Positions 23,481 through 31,775 of a DNA stretch of 64,000 nt are shown one piece after another. Source of the DNA: a virus. Below the pieces are notes generated by a model. The model was not told the DNA's origin and did no database searches. It was given only the letters and a program-made list of their open reading frames with translations. Location of the stretch: the IMG/VR virus record IMGVR_UViG_3300024258_001044, positions 1 through 64,000 of that record; one strand, 5' to 3'. Within the stretch, counting starts at the first letter, position 1. Each line of letters opens with the position of its first letter. Both the position numbers and the translations under genes were made by a program.

Positions 23481-23675
23481 CTACTCCAGAACCTTATTGA
23501 TTATCTCCATGACCCTATGCCAAAGGCAGTCGGGTTCATGCGTCTGAGTCTCATCTTCGTCTACCACAATGTAGCAGCCCAAACATTCTGTACCTTCATA
23601 CAGAGTGCCTCCCCAACGCTTCTCTTCCATTCCGTCAATAAGATTCCTTACCAAAATCGCTTCTTCTTTTGTCAT
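23481..23675 (-). CDS. Unknown 64-residue acidic protein
   Basis: The ATG at 23675 has GGAGG six bases upstream. Three cysteines and His/Asp residues (GCYIVVDEDETQTHEPDC) might bind a metal. It lies directly upstream of tRNA-Arg(CCU). Function unknown. Confidence 0.6.
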   Translation of the reverse strand: MTKEEAILVRNLIDGMEEKRWGGTLYEGTECLGCYIVVDEDETQTHEPDCLWHRVMEIINKVLE

Positions 23676-23748
23676 ATAACACCTCCGTCTGTGTGTATAC
23701 ATACGGGTGCATGACTCTGATTTACTTTCTTGGCATACCCTGTCCTAA

Positions 23749-23815
23749 CTATATAACTGTCGTTCTCTACCGCGATACAAGGCAAAACGCACAGGACTCT
23801 TTGGCAGTTATATAG
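23749..23815 (-). ncRNA. Structured RNA closed by an 11-bp perfect stem
   Basis: CTATATAACTG and CAGTTATATAG pair perfectly around about 45 bases; a second hairpin (CCTAA/TTAGG) abuts it at 23816-23830. It lies in the gene-poor stretch 23703-23982 between tRNA genes. The role is unknown. Confidence 0.4.
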
Positions 23816-23850
23816 CCTAAGCATTAGGCTCAGTCACGGACCCCACTCAA

Positions 23851-23898
23851 TTAGAATGGAAAATCCATATGTCTCAGAATTCTAAGAAGAAATTCCAT
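23851..23898 (-). CDS. Putative 15-residue ORF with perfect Shine-Dalgarno
   Basis: The ATG at 23898 is preceded by AGGAGGTGACTG, a near-perfect ribosome-binding site, yet the frame MEFLLRILRHMDFPF ends after 15 codons. It could be a leader or toxin-type peptide. Listed because of the unusually strong site. Confidence 0.35.
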   Translation of the reverse strand: MEFLLRILRHMDFPF

Positions 23899-23982
23899 CA
23901 GTCACCTCCTATCTATAGTTTGAGTATTAGCTACCACTACAAATAGCGATGTACTCTACGGAAACTTCATTGTCACGAATGG

Positions 23983-24073
23983 TGGGGCAGGTAGGGATCG
24001 GGCCCTACAGCAGGGGATCTTTACCCCTCACAGTTTGTCGTTCGCTCGCGGTCCACATATGGCGTACCGCCCC
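23983..24073 (-). tRNA. Irregular tRNA-like RNA with good acceptor and CCA
   Basis: The acceptor GGGGCGG/CTGCCCC plus encoded ACCA is good. The strongest internal arm is AGGGG/CCCCT with loop TAAAGAT, which lacks U33. The T-arm-like GTAGG/CCTAC has an eight-base loop GCCCGATC without TTC. The D region is about 20 bases too long. At 91 bases it could be class II, but it breaks several invariant tRNA rules, as do the elements at 5.3-6.3 kb. Confidence 0.5.
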
Positions 24074-24081
24074 ATATTCAT

Positions 24082-24420
24082 TCAGTCAGTCGAGACTGCC
24101 CGAACCCGAACTCGACTACCACGGTAGTTGGTCTTCATAGCCTCCCGCACATAGACCTTGCGCTCAGCACCGGACATATCAGCATCGGGAATGGAGATAG
24201 GACGCACAGTCGCCCGACCAATGGCAGTCTCAGTGTGAGGCTGCTTCGTCCACGGGTCATCACCCGGGCGATAGATGGTGGAACCGAAGAGGATCTCGCC
24301 CTCATCAGTGCGAGTGTATGCGATGGTTGCGATCAGAGGACCGTCATCATCCGTCTCGTGAAAATGCGCAACACGTCCGCCGTTCTGACAGAAGTTACGA
24401 GTAGTCTCAGCGTTAGCCAT
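24082..24420 (-). CDS. Unknown 112-residue protein
   Basis: The ATG at 24420 follows GGAGGCCATA. Soluble and basic at the C-terminus (NYRGSRVRVRAVSTD), with a central beta-type segment. It ends 8 bases from the irregular tRNA. Function unknown. Confidence 0.65.
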   Translation of the reverse strand: MANAETTRNFCQNGGRVAHFHETDDDGPLIATIAYTRTDEGEILFGSTIYRPGDDPWTKQPHTETAIGRATVRPISIPDADMSGAERKVYVREAMKTNYRGSRVRVRAVSTD

Positions 24421-24452
24421 TATGGCCTCCTTTACTTTGTTTGCGTCTCTCA

Positions 24453-24692
24453 CTAAGAGACTGTGGGGTTCAACTTATCGGTGGCACGCAGCCAACCAGA
24501 TCCATCATGTGTGCAGAGAACAATGATCAGATTATCATTACTCAATTCGTCCCACGAATCCAGAAGCTCCTGAGGATCTTCATCTGTGCCACAAGACGTG
24601 AGCCTAAGACCGAAATCGTAAAGGTCTTTCCCTTCACCCTTTCCGGCACCTTCCGGGTACACATACCACCGTTGGGCTTTAACTTCGTTCAT
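24453..24692 (-). CDS. Unknown 79-residue protein
   Basis: The ATG at 24692 follows GGAGAAATAGG. Soluble and acidic, with two cysteines. It is transcribed directly after tRNA-Cys. Function unknown. Confidence 0.65.
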   Translation of the reverse strand: MNEVKAQRWYVYPEGAGKGEGKDLYDFGLRLTSCGTDEDPQELLDSWDELSNDNLIIVLCTHDGSGWLRATDKLNPTVS

Positions 24693-24712
24693 CCTATTTC
24701 TCCAGGCATTGG

Positions 24713-24785
24713 AGGCGAGAGTCGGATTTGAACCGACGATACACGGGTTGCAACCGCGCCCCTTAGGCCACTTGGGTATCTCGCC
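24713..24785 (-). tRNA. tRNA-Cys(GCA)
   Basis: Perfect acceptor GGCGAGA/TCTCGCC, D arm CCC/GGG with AGTGGCCTAA, anticodon arm CGCGG/CCGTG with loop TTGCAAC (GCA), and T arm GTCGG/CCGAC with loop TTCAAAT. The discriminator is T, typical of tRNA-Cys. The end reads TCC, so CCA must be completed post-transcriptionally. Confidence 0.93.
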
Positions 24786-24824
24786 ATTACAGAGAGTTGT
24801 ACCCTAAGTGGCTCAGGGAGTCAA

Positions 24825-25136
24825 TCACAGACTGAAAAGCTCTTCGAAATTCTTGACCTTGCTGCGACGAACACCGGGCTTTCCAGTGCGAAGCTTCTTC
24901 ACCTTAACAGACTTCTCAGGCTTCTCAGGCTTCGTGAAGAAACCAAAGTCCTCGCGGGTGAACCCTTCCTTGAGTGCCACAGCACTAAGCTCCGCACCAA
25001 ACGTGAGGTGAACACAGCAATTGAGATGGAATCCACCACTCATACCGGGGATTCTCCCAGCCGTACAGACCCACCGCCTAAGGCTCGTAGAATAGGTGTA
25101 GGTTCCATCATCAGTGGTAACAATAGGAGTGGCCAT
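24825..25136 (-). CDS. Unknown 103-residue protein with basic C-terminus
   Basis: The N-terminal part has CTAGRIPGMSGGFHLNCCVH, the C-terminus is Lys/Pro-rich (KPEKPEKSVKVKKLRTGK). First gene after promoter copy 6, about 40 bases downstream. Possibly nucleic-acid-binding; not recognised. Confidence 0.65.
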   Translation of the reverse strand: MATPIVTTDDGTYTYSTSLRRWVCTAGRIPGMSGGFHLNCCVHLTFGAELSAVALKEGFTREDFGFFTKPEKPEKSVKVKKLRTGKPGVRRSKVKNFEELFSL

Positions 25137-25174
25137 TCAAACCTCGGGATTCGTTGGGGGCTTCGTTCCCTTCA

Positions 25175-25206
25175 GTATAACGCCCTACGAGAAATCTATA
25201 AAAAAT
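25175..25206 (-). promoter_or_regulatory. Phage promoter copy 6
   Basis: On the minus strand it reads TTTTTTATAGATTTCTC, GTAGGGCGTTATAC. It lies 40 bases ahead of the gene at 25136; tRNA-Cys is in the same unit. Confidence 0.62.
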
Positions 25207-25219
25207 CCGAATAGGATCT

Positions 25220-25558
25220 TCAAGTCCTCTTAATTCGTTTAGCCTTTAGTCTGCTCTTGTTCTTCTTCTCCAAACTGAAACATATTTCTGATAGCTGAAG
25301 TTCCATCTGCTTTGGACAGAGCAGCCTCTTATCGTTAAGAATCTCGTGCCAACTCATCCTGCCAAGAAAAACACGACGAGTTGTTCTTTTGCCAAATAGC
25401 TGAGCTACTTTGCCAGGGACTTCATCAATGACGATCAGTCTGTTAAGAGAGAATGGGTTGATAGGATCAAGATCATAATGAACGACGTAATGACTACTGC
25501 CAAAATAGGCAGCGGTATCTGTAGTCAGTTCCTTATCAAGCTTGAAATCCTTCTTCAT
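25220..25558 (-). CDS. Unknown 112-residue basic protein
   Basis: The ATG follows GAGGACGGAA and lies inside the end of the upstream gene (23-base overlap). The C-terminus is strongly basic (KKNKSRLKAKRIKRT). A domain could not be recognised. Confidence 0.65.
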   Translation of the reverse strand: MKKDFKLDKELTTDTAAYFGSSHYVVHYDLDPINPFSLNRLIVIDEVPGKVAQLFGKRTTRRVFLGRMSWHEILNDKRLLCPKQMELQLSEICFSLEKKNKSRLKAKRIKRT

Positions 25559-25868
25559 TTCCGTCCTCTACTGGTTCCCACAAAATGTCGGTGTAGGTTT
25601 TAAACATGACTTGGGTGCCGGCCGAAATGACTCCTCCCCCAACAAGAGTAAGATCAAAGTCATAGACGTTGAAAGGTTTCTCACCCTTAAGAAGCGTATA
25701 CATATTGCCCATCATGAATGGGAATCTGTCTGTAATCCAGATGTCACCCTCGAAGCTGCCAAGAAGTTCCTCTACTGCTTCTTGGCCAGGATCTGAATCA
25801 AATAGAAATGTATATTCTCTTTCGGATCCAGATGCTTTATAAGCATGTACCGTAACAGCTTCAGCCAT
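25536..25868 (-). CDS. Unknown 110-residue acidic protein
   Basis: I prefer the ATG at 25868, after GAGAGGGACA, over an in-frame ATG 5 codons upstream. Soluble. It is the first gene of the minus unit that diverges from the plus-strand pair. Function unknown. Confidence 0.6.
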   Translation of the reverse strand: MAEAVTVHAYKASGSEREYTFLFDSDPGQEAVEELLGSFEGDIWITDRFPFMMGNMYTLLKGEKPFNVYDFDLTLVGGGVISAGTQVMFKTYTDILWEPVEDGNEEGFQA

Positions 25869-25944
25869 TGTCCCTCTCTCCATATTATTCTACTACATAT
25901 GAATAGTTTTATCATCCACGATGATTCCATCGGGCTATGCCAAT

Positions 25945-25975
25945 CCATAACATCCTGCAAGAATTTTGGAGAAGA
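25945..25975 (-). promoter_or_regulatory. Phage promoter copy 6b, divergent intergenic region
   Basis: On the minus strand it reads TTCTCCAAAATTCTTG, CAGGATGTTATG, a weaker match to the family. It lies 80 bases ahead of the gene at 25868 in the region between divergent genes. Confidence 0.5.
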
Positions 25976-26021
25976 ATCTTTCAACTAATAATGAGAATCA
26001 ATAGTGAGGATAGAAAGTACC

Positions 26022-26426
26022 ATGCCCTATAGTGTTAAAAATCCGCCGAAGGCTTTAGTCAAACGAATCAAAAAGCGTCACCCTAAAGCTGGCAAGAAAG
26101 AAGTCAAACAGTTCATCCACGTCTTTAACGGTGCTATAGCTGATGGAGATGGTGAGTCTACCGCTTACGCAAAAGCTTGGGGCGTCCTTAATAATAACAA
26201 GAAGCTCAAGTCGAGCCATCATAAAACCGATCCAACAAAAACAAAGAAAGAAACCAAGAAGCAAGATAAGAAGACTAAAAAGAAATCCTCTTATGATAAG
26301 CTGATCGATCTTTCAAACACTTTGATATCTCTCGGGCAAAAAGATGCCGGGCAAATCGTCAGGAAAATCGCCTATCAAGCTTTTCTCCCCGGTGGCCAGG
26401 GTGCCGCGTTGAGTACAATAGATTAA
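26022..26426 (+). CDS. Basic Lys-rich protein, ChaB/phage head-protease-region-like
   Basis: The ATG at 26022 (MPYSVKNPPK) is chosen because AGGATAG lies upstream; a GTG 6 codons earlier lacks a site. Of 134 residues, the first 70 contain FIHVFNGAIADGDGESTAYA followed by KAWG, a pattern seen in small phage proteins and ChaB-like domains. A long Lys-rich linker and a C-terminal helix follow. First of the two adjacent plus-strand genes. Role unknown. Confidence 0.65.
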   Translation: MPYSVKNPPKALVKRIKKRHPKAGKKEVKQFIHVFNGAIADGDGESTAYAKAWGVLNNNKKLKSSHHKTDPTKTKKETKKQDKKTKKKSSYDKLIDLSNTLISLGQKDAGQIVRKIAYQAFLPGGQGAALSTID

Positions 26427-26471
26427 GCACCTCTAACTGAAGATGCGACACAACTAACTAAAAGGAACATT

Positions 26472-27410
26472 ATGAGAAAAGTAGAAGAGAACCTTTTAAC
26501 AAAAGGATATAGCAGGGGCTGGACACGTACCCCTTGGGCTATCGTCCTTCATTATACTGCCGGCTATACTGAGCCTCAGACGCACAGTGTGCTGAAGAAC
26601 AGAGGCATCTCTGTTCACTTCTGTGTTGAACGAGACGGCAAGCTTGTTAGATACCTTGAGGATGAGAACAGAGGATGGCACGCTGGCTCCAGTAGCTGGT
26701 GCGGATACTCCGGCATGAATCATCACGCCTTCGGTGTTGAGATGGTTAACTTTGGTTGGGGAGACGGAGAGTTTGATGGCTCCTCTCCTCGCTATGTATA
26801 CAGAAACAAAGGAACTCCAGAGGTTATGCAATCTGATAAGGAATTCTATCGTGATGAAAGATATAAATCATCCAAGGGTAAACTAGTTACTACTCGTGTG
26901 GTAACAGCACAGGATATGGATAAGTTCCCCGACCATAGAAAGGCTTGGAGTAATAAACTTTGGGCAGAGTATCCTGACCAGCAAGTAGAAGCTGTGGCTT
27001 GGCAAGTATGGAATTGGATGAAAGAATATAACATTCTTCCAGAGAATGTCATCGGTCATGAGCATGTATCTCCTACAAGAAAGACTGACCCCGGGCCTGC
27101 ATTCCCCTGGAACCAATTAGAGATTTATCTAAGAGCAAGAATGGTGAAGGAAAAGCCTGCATTGCTTGATGTTAACTTTAACAGGAAGCTTAGAGTTAGA
27201 GCAGTTCAGAGTCACTGTGCAAGGATGGGTCTCAACGTTGGAGACATTGATGGCTGGTGGGGCAAGAAGACTGAAGCTGCAATCAAAGATGCAGTAAAGC
27301 TTTACGGCAAGACTTATAATATTGAGAATCTGCTGATTGATCCAGATAACCTCACTAACATTGCCTTCGCTTTGAAAATGATTCCCGGCTTTGACCCAGG
27401 AAGAAGATAA
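26472..27410 (+). CDS. N-acetylmuramoyl-L-alanine amidase with peptidoglycan-binding domain
   Basis: 312 residues. The Amidase_2 domain covers about 20-225: zinc His in LHYTAG (His27), VEMVNFG, and VIGHEHVSPTRKTDPG with the second His and the Asp ligand. The C-terminal 80 residues (VRAVQSHCARMGLNVGDIDG onward) match a peptidoglycan-binding repeat. It cleaves the amide bond between MurNAc and the stem peptide. No signal peptide, as for holin-dependent endolysins. The ATG follows AAAGGAACATT. Confidence 0.93.
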   Translation: MRKVEENLLTKGYSRGWTRTPWAIVLHYTAGYTEPQTHSVLKNRGISVHFCVERDGKLVRYLEDENRGWHAGSSSWCGYSGMNHHAFGVEMVNFGWGDGEFDGSSPRYVYRNKGTPEVMQSDKEFYRDERYKSSKGKLVTTRVVTAQDMDKFPDHRKAWSNKLWAEYPDQQVEAVAWQVWNWMKEYNILPENVIGHEHVSPTRKTDPGPAFPWNQLEIYLRARMVKEKPALLDVNFNRKLRVRAVQSHCARMGLNVGDIDGWWGKKTEAAIKDAVKLYGKTYNIENLLIDPDNLTNIAFALKMIPGFDPGRR

Positions 27411-27434
27411 CTTAAGCATATCCCAAACGCAGAA

Positions 27435-27464
27435 AACCCCGGTAAGCCTAAGCCTACCGGGGTT
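27435..27464. terminator. Bidirectional terminator between convergent genes
   Basis: AACCCCGGTA and TACCGGGGTT pair perfectly (with GC/GC above) around CTAA. On the minus strand TTTTC follows, on the plus strand CC. It lies between the amidase and the minus-strand gene ending at 27512. Confidence 0.75.
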
Positions 27465-27511
27465 CCTGTTTGTTTGAGACTTACCTTAGCAAATCTTCTG
27501 CTCTCTTTCGT

Positions 27512-28003
27512 TCAAGAATCCTCCTGACACAACACTTCCCAAAGGCTCTCATTCGAGACTGTCAACCAACCCTTAGTCAGCAACATAGTCTGAATGTCTT
27601 GCAACCTCATCGCTCGCTCTCTACCAAGATACATCCGTGTTGGAAGTGTCAAATCAAGAGACTCTCTCGCCATCCTGTCAAGGAAGCCATCCGGATGATG
27701 ATAGAGTCTCTTGCTCAAGTGCAGTGTGACATTTACCTTCGTGGAGTAGAGCTTGTCATACCACCATGTCTCATTCTCTGACACATGCTTAGCGAAAGCA
27801 TCCTTGGATCCAAACCATCTGGTTACCAGAATATGAAGAGGCATACCGTGCTGCTCACAGCATTTAATCGCCCTCTCAAGAGTTCCCGAAGAGAAGAACT
27901 TAATCTTTACTCCGCCAGTCTCCGAGGTGAACAGAACCTCCTCATTCCCCTTAGAAGAATGAGTCTCGTCAAGGTCTCTGTCAAAAAGAACGATTCCATT
28001 CAT
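27512..28003 (-). CDS. Unknown 163-residue protein
   Basis: A soluble protein starting MNGIVLFDRDLDETHSSKGN; the acidic start resembles a HAD-type DxD, but other HAD motifs are not visible, so I do not assign it. It overlaps the upstream gene's stop by ATGA. Confidence 0.7.
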   Translation of the reverse strand: MNGIVLFDRDLDETHSSKGNEEVLFTSETGGVKIKFFSSGTLERAIKCCEQHGMPLHILVTRWFGSKDAFAKHVSENETWWYDKLYSTKVNVTLHLSKRLYHHPDGFLDRMARESLDLTLPTRMYLGRERAMRLQDIQTMLLTKGWLTVSNESLWEVLCQEDS

Positions 28004-28323
28004 CGATTCACCAACTGAACAACTGTCTGAACAGAGGCAGAACCGGAGATCCTAAGAGCAAGAAAGATATCAGGCTTGCCATACTTGCCCGTCTCTGCTC
28101 TCTCCAGATTCTTCTTTCCAAGAGCAAGGACCGCAGACTCCCATGCTTCCCGAGACTCAAAGGGATAGATTTCCCAATAAGCTTCCGGAGGTGGAGTCGA
28201 GTAGCCCGGATCACTTTCCCAACCAGAAGAAGGAACAATCTTACTCTGTTTCAGAATGACGAATTCTGTATCACCCAAGTCTTCCGGGTTTTCAACCTTC
28301 GTTTTGCGATCCAAAATATACAT
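28000..28323 (-). CDS. Unknown 107-residue protein
   Basis: Soluble, with a Pro-rich central stretch (GYSTPPPEAYWEIYPF) and Ala/Leu helix. It is coupled to the next gene. Function unknown. Confidence 0.65.
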   Translation of the reverse strand: MYILDRKTKVENPEDLGDTEFVILKQSKIVPSSGWESDPGYSTPPPEAYWEIYPFESREAWESAVLALGKKNLERAETGKYGKPDIFLALRISGSASVQTVVQLVNR

Positions 28324-28371
28324 CAGAACTCCCGCAGCTTGAAACCAAACGCTTGCTACCTTACAGGCTTC

Positions 28372-28851
28372 TCAGCGCTGAATGTCAACCACAAGAGGTT
28401 CGACACTCAGACGGAAAGGCTGGTCACTGAACAGATAGTCTCCACTCCACTGGTAATACTGCCCGCTAACAGACCAGAAGTAGATATACGGCAGAGAACC
28501 ACCACCGCTCCAAGTTCCCTCGTCAGAAGGGGTCGGCATCTGTCCATAAGTACCGCTGAGATCATAAGGTCTGGTCAGACGCTTACCACCAGAGGTCAGC
28601 TTGCCCTCAGTAGCAACATACATGATGGGCTGACCAGCATCATTCAGAAGCAGGACATAGCCGGTCAGGCCAGGAGAAGAAGTCAGCTTGAGACGACGCT
28701 GAATGTTCTCAATCTCTGCATTCTCAGTGAAATTGACTGTCTCCGCAGCCCTCTGAGCCTTACGAGCCTGCTTCTCAGACGCAGTAGGCGGAGCAAACTC
28801 ACACGAAGTGAGGGTGAGAGCATAGAGGGCAGCAAAAAATAGACGCTTCAT
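28372..28851 (-). CDS. Lipoprotein of unknown function
   Basis: 159 residues beginning MKRLFFAALYALTLTSCEF with lipobox LTSC at Cys17. A coiled-coil-like segment (KQARKAQRAAETVNFTENAE) follows, then a globular, aromatic-rich C-terminus. Probably lipid-anchored in the host envelope; no family recognised. Confidence 0.75.
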   Translation of the reverse strand: MKRLFFAALYALTLTSCEFAPPTASEKQARKAQRAAETVNFTENAEIENIQRRLKLTSSPGLTGYVLLLNDAGQPIMYVATEGKLTSGGKRLTRPYDLSGTYGQMPTPSDEGTWSGGGSLPYIYFWSVSGQYYQWSGDYLFSDQPFRLSVEPLVVDIQR

Positions 28852-28862
28852 TGTATAAAACC

Positions 28863-29222
28863 TTAGTCGCAGATGGAGAGAGAGTAGCTGGCAGGAGCAG
28901 TACGCCCCTTGAACATAGACACGTTGACCTTCTTCGAATTCGCGTTGTAATCAGACACCATGCTTCGGCACGACTGACGCATCGCGTTAAGCTCCGTCCG
29001 AAGACGCTGCTTCTCAGCAGGATCAGTCTCGTCTGCAATATACTGAACATAGTCAGCAATCTGAGGAAGACGAGCCTCAATGGCCTCACTCGTGTCGTGG
29101 AACCACTCGTAATTGTGAATAACATTGTCAGGATCAAGAGTCCTGTCAGCAACGCCCTCAATGGTACCACACGCCATTGCGAAAGAGAACAGGAGCATGG
29201 CGCTAAGATTGCGAAGATTCAT
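28863..29222 (-). CDS. Lipoprotein of unknown function
   Basis: 119 residues beginning MNLRNLSAMLLFSFAMACGT, with lipobox AMAC at Cys18. The mature part is helical and charged. It sits directly upstream of another lipoprotein gene with 11 bases between, so the two may work together. Confidence 0.75.
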   Translation of the reverse strand: MNLRNLSAMLLFSFAMACGTIEGVADRTLDPDNVIHNYEWFHDTSEAIEARLPQIADYVQYIADETDPAEKQRLRTELNAMRQSCRSMVSDYNANSKKVNVSMFKGRTAPASYSLSICD

Positions 29223-29262
29223 TGACTTACCTCTACAGGTTTTTTGTTTTACCGATTAATAT

Positions 29263-29292
29263 CTACTAAGAGTCTCGGCGCTCTCTTAGTAG
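29263..29292 (-). terminator. Hairpin overlapping a stop codon
   Basis: CTACTAAGAG and CTCTTAGTAG pair perfectly around a ten-base loop. The stop of the gene ending at 29286 lies inside the stem. No T-run on the minus strand, so termination efficiency is uncertain. Confidence 0.5.
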
Positions 29293-29690
29293 TTTTTCTG
29301 ATTCATTTCGTAGTAATGGGCAATCTTTTCAGTTGCCCAGGTCATGGCATCAGAGTATGCCGTAGAGTCATCATCGTAGTCCTGAAGGTAGAAAACCTTA
29401 CTGGACGAACGGAATGCAAACACAGGCTCAGACTCATCTTCTCTTGACTTGACGCGTACCATGAAACCCTTACCATGCCATCCAGTGACATGAGCAATTT
29501 CACTATAGCACACTTCATTTTCAGGGCCAGGGTCTTCTGCAAAATCAACTACAGTTTGAACCGTAACCATCCGATAGTTCTCTCTGTCCCTTCTCCAAAC
29601 CTTCGGAGTAAGTAGGATATCCACAGGACCATCATGGCTAATGCTCAGGGTCTTTCCGTCCCTATCTCTGAATGTAAAACTCGTTGCCAT
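29286..29690 (-). CDS. Unknown 134-residue protein
   Basis: The ATG at 29690 follows AAAGGAGAAGTG; the frame stays open upstream but without a site. Soluble and beta-rich with an acidic stretch (QDYDDDSTAYSD). Function unknown. Confidence 0.65.
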   Translation of the reverse strand: MATSFTFRDRDGKTLSISHDGPVDILLTPKVWRRDRENYRMVTVQTVVDFAEDPGPENEVCYSEIAHVTGWHGKGFMVRVKSREDESEPVFAFRSSSKVFYLQDYDDDSTAYSDAMTWATEKIAHYYEMNQKNY

Positions 29691-29706
29691 CACTTCTCCT
29701 TTTATT

Positions 29707-30216
29707 TCAGCCAAAGATGAAGAAGAGGACCGCCACAAAACCCCCTGAGAGTGCCATAGCAATGGAGACCATAAGGTATCCAAGATTTCTTGAGAACTTC
29801 ATGGCCTTAAGCCCAGCCTCTTCAGAAACCATAATGACACCATCGTTCATGTAAGTTCCAATGCGAGGATACTCTCGAACCGGCGCCTTACCATCCTCAA
29901 TCTTCACGGTATAGAAACCAAAGACATTGCCGGAAAGACTCTGAGAGAGTAGAGCAGAATGAATGGGATCAATCTTGTGACGAACACAAATCATCATGAA
30001 TCTGGAAAACTCAAGAGAGTAACTCTCGTCAATCACCTCCTTAAAACAATCCATAGTGAACGCCACCCGATCTGCAACCTTGAAATTGTGCTTGATTTCA
30101 ACACCATCAATGATGCACTCAGCATACTTCCGGCCAATCTCGAAAGACCTACCGTAGTTTCGCTTTGCATTCAGAGAGAAAACATTGTTGGGATCAAAAC
30201 CTTCGCCATCAGTCAT
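29707..30216 (-). CDS. Unknown protein with C-terminal membrane anchor
   Basis: 169 residues. A soluble domain of about 140 residues is followed by one hydrophobic segment (GYLMVSIAMALSGGFVAVLF) at the C-terminus, giving a tail-anchored topology. Function unknown. Confidence 0.7.
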   Translation of the reverse strand: MTDGEGFDPNNVFSLNAKRNYGRSFEIGRKYAECIIDGVEIKHNFKVADRVAFTMDCFKEVIDESYSLEFSRFMMICVRHKIDPIHSALLSQSLSGNVFGFYTVKIEDGKAPVREYPRIGTYMNDGVIMVSEEAGLKAMKFSRNLGYLMVSIAMALSGGFVAVLFFIFG

Positions 30217-30232
30217 CAGATTTCCTCAGAAC

Positions 30233-30451
30233 CTATACTGGTTCCTTAGTCTGTGTGTACGTTTCGCAGGCCGTGCCGGCCTTTCTTTTATTTACTTCGA
30301 GCAAGAACCACAGGAAGTCTGCGGGATCACATTCTGAATATACAAAGTGGATTGTGTGCCAAAGGAAGTAAGCAGCAGACCAGTTGTTCTTGCGGAGGAT
30401 TCTGCGAACTTCGATCATGAATTCCTGAAGTGAGATAGTCTCCGCAGACAT
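30233..30451 (-). CDS. Unknown 72-residue protein
   Basis: The ATG at 30451 (MSAETISLQ) follows AGAGGGTAGATAGC and overlaps the upstream gene's stop region. Helical, Trp/Phe-rich (NNWSAAYFLWHTIHFVYSE). Function unknown. Confidence 0.6.
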   Translation of the reverse strand: MSAETISLQEFMIEVRRILRKNNWSAAYFLWHTIHFVYSECDPADFLWFLLEVNKRKAGTACETYTQTKEPV

Positions 30452-30452
30452 G

Positions 30453-31001
30453 CTATCTACCCTCTCTGGTAACGGTGACCGTCTGACCAACGTATGGAAT
30501 CTCATTGATCCCGCTGCTACTCAGCCAATGCTCCATTGTGACAAAGCGTCCCGTGCTTCCGCAGTTACAAGTGACAGCAGAGAGGTCAATGCTATCGTTT
30601 GGAGTCACAGAACTCTCTTCGCAATAGGAGCAGACGTGAGTGTTGTTCCAGCCTTCGATCTTCGTAACCGTCTCAGTAACGGTGATCTTCGTGCTCTCTC
30701 CGCCCCACTCAATAGCCTCCATGTCTTGACTGAAGCTGAAGCAAGTATCTCTGAAGAGAACCTTTTCTGCTTCCTCGACGTAATCAATGGAGATTTTCCG
30801 TTCGGTAAAGACCCTAACCCGATCGAGAGGGATCTTCCCAGGAATATACTTTGGCTTATCCGAATATGTATTCGAAGGCGCTGCTCCGAAACACATTCCT
30901 CGACCATAAGTCAATACATCTACAAAGTAGTAAGAGCTACTCTCCTTGTAAAGCTTGACCCATTCATCATTGTGGTAATACCAAACGATAGACGGAGGCA
31001 T
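30453..31001 (-). CDS. Unknown 182-residue protein with Cys clusters
   Basis: Soluble. HVCSYCEESS and VTCNCGS may form a small zinc site in the C-terminal third. First gene after promoter copy 7, about 75 bases downstream. No family recognised. Confidence 0.7.
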   Translation of the reverse strand: MPPSIVWYYHNDEWVKLYKESSSYYFVDVLTYGRGMCFGAAPSNTYSDKPKYIPGKIPLDRVRVFTERKISIDYVEEAEKVLFRDTCFSFSQDMEAIEWGGESTKITVTETVTKIEGWNNTHVCSYCEESSVTPNDSIDLSAVTCNCGSTGRFVTMEHWLSSSGINEIPYVGQTVTVTREGR

Positions 31002-31075
31002 TTTATTCTCGGGGACAAAGTATTGCCAAGGAATGGCGGCGACCTATTCCTGACATTGTGCGGGCTTACATAACC

Positions 31076-31107
31076 CTATAACATCCTGTGAGAAATTTAG
31101 AAAACTT
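31076..31107 (-). promoter_or_regulatory. Phage promoter copy 7
   Basis: On the minus strand it reads AAGTTTTCTAAATTTCTC, ACAGGATGTTATAG. A close match to the family. Confidence 0.7.
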
Positions 31108-31111
31108 CCCT

Positions 31112-31486
31112 TCAGGATGGGGCGGCATCATTTTCTGAAAATGTTGCTACAAATGCGTTGCCAACAGCATAGTCAAAGGGCCAATCATGCTCAACACCTT
31201 CTGTGTCTCTTACCCTTACATGCTTCTTGTCATCCAGGGGACAAATATACACTGCCCCAAGAGGCGTCTCCATTTCAATCCCAAGACTCCTGACAGACTG
31301 CCATGGCCTCATCAGGTGGGCAGGAGACTGAGACTCTACCTTCTCATAACTGCCAAAGGTAGTCTTGACAAATAGAATCTTTCCCTTTGCGGTCCATGTT
31401 CCTACGAAAGACAGACCGCCATCCTCTTCTGGAATCAAAGAGACAATGACTTTAACAGGATCCATTCTTGAAAATCGGAAACCCAT
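31112..31486 (-). CDS. Unknown 124-residue protein
   Basis: The ATG at 31486 follows GAGGAGTAAC. Soluble, beta-type. It is the last gene of the unit before promoter copy 7. Function unknown. Confidence 0.65.
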   Translation of the reverse strand: MGFRFSRMDPVKVIVSLIPEEDGGLSFVGTWTAKGKILFVKTTFGSYEKVESQSPAHLMRPWQSVRSLGIEMETPLGAVYICPLDDKKHVRVRDTEGVEHDWPFDYAVGNAFVATFSENDAAPS

Positions 31487-31487
31487 G

Positions 31488-31775
31488 TTACTCCTCGTCA
31501 GAAAGATACAGCTTCAGTGCATCCCTGATTGAGATCTCAATTTCTCCATGCCACTTATCCCTCTGCTTGTAGGTCCCAACAGACCAAGCGAAAGACCCAT
31601 ATGAAGGATTGGAAGGAGCGTCGCAACCATACCCGCCAATAGGATCTGACAGGTAGTAGTCTCTGCCCTTATCTTCGGGAATGTCATTCTCAATGAGCCA
31701 TTCTCTAAGGAGCCTTTCCTTAATGTAATTTTCGATGTCGTCTTGCAACCACTCGTTGATCTCAATCGTCGGCAT
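31488..31775 (-). CDS. Unknown 95-residue protein
   Basis: Acidic and soluble; a helical N-terminus (LQDDIENYIKERLLREWLIE) precedes a Gly/Tyr-rich middle. It overlaps the end of the RNA ligase gene by 14 bases. Function unknown. Confidence 0.65.
   Translation of the reverse strand: MPTIEINEWLQDDIENYIKERLLREWLIENDIPEDKGRDYYLSDPIGGYGCDAPSNPSYGSFAWSVGTYKQRDKWHGEIEISIRDALKLYLSDEE

Noticed and set aside
25772-25984. 70-codon minus-strand frame
   Set aside because: Overlaps the better-supported gene starting at 25868 and covers promoter copy 6b.
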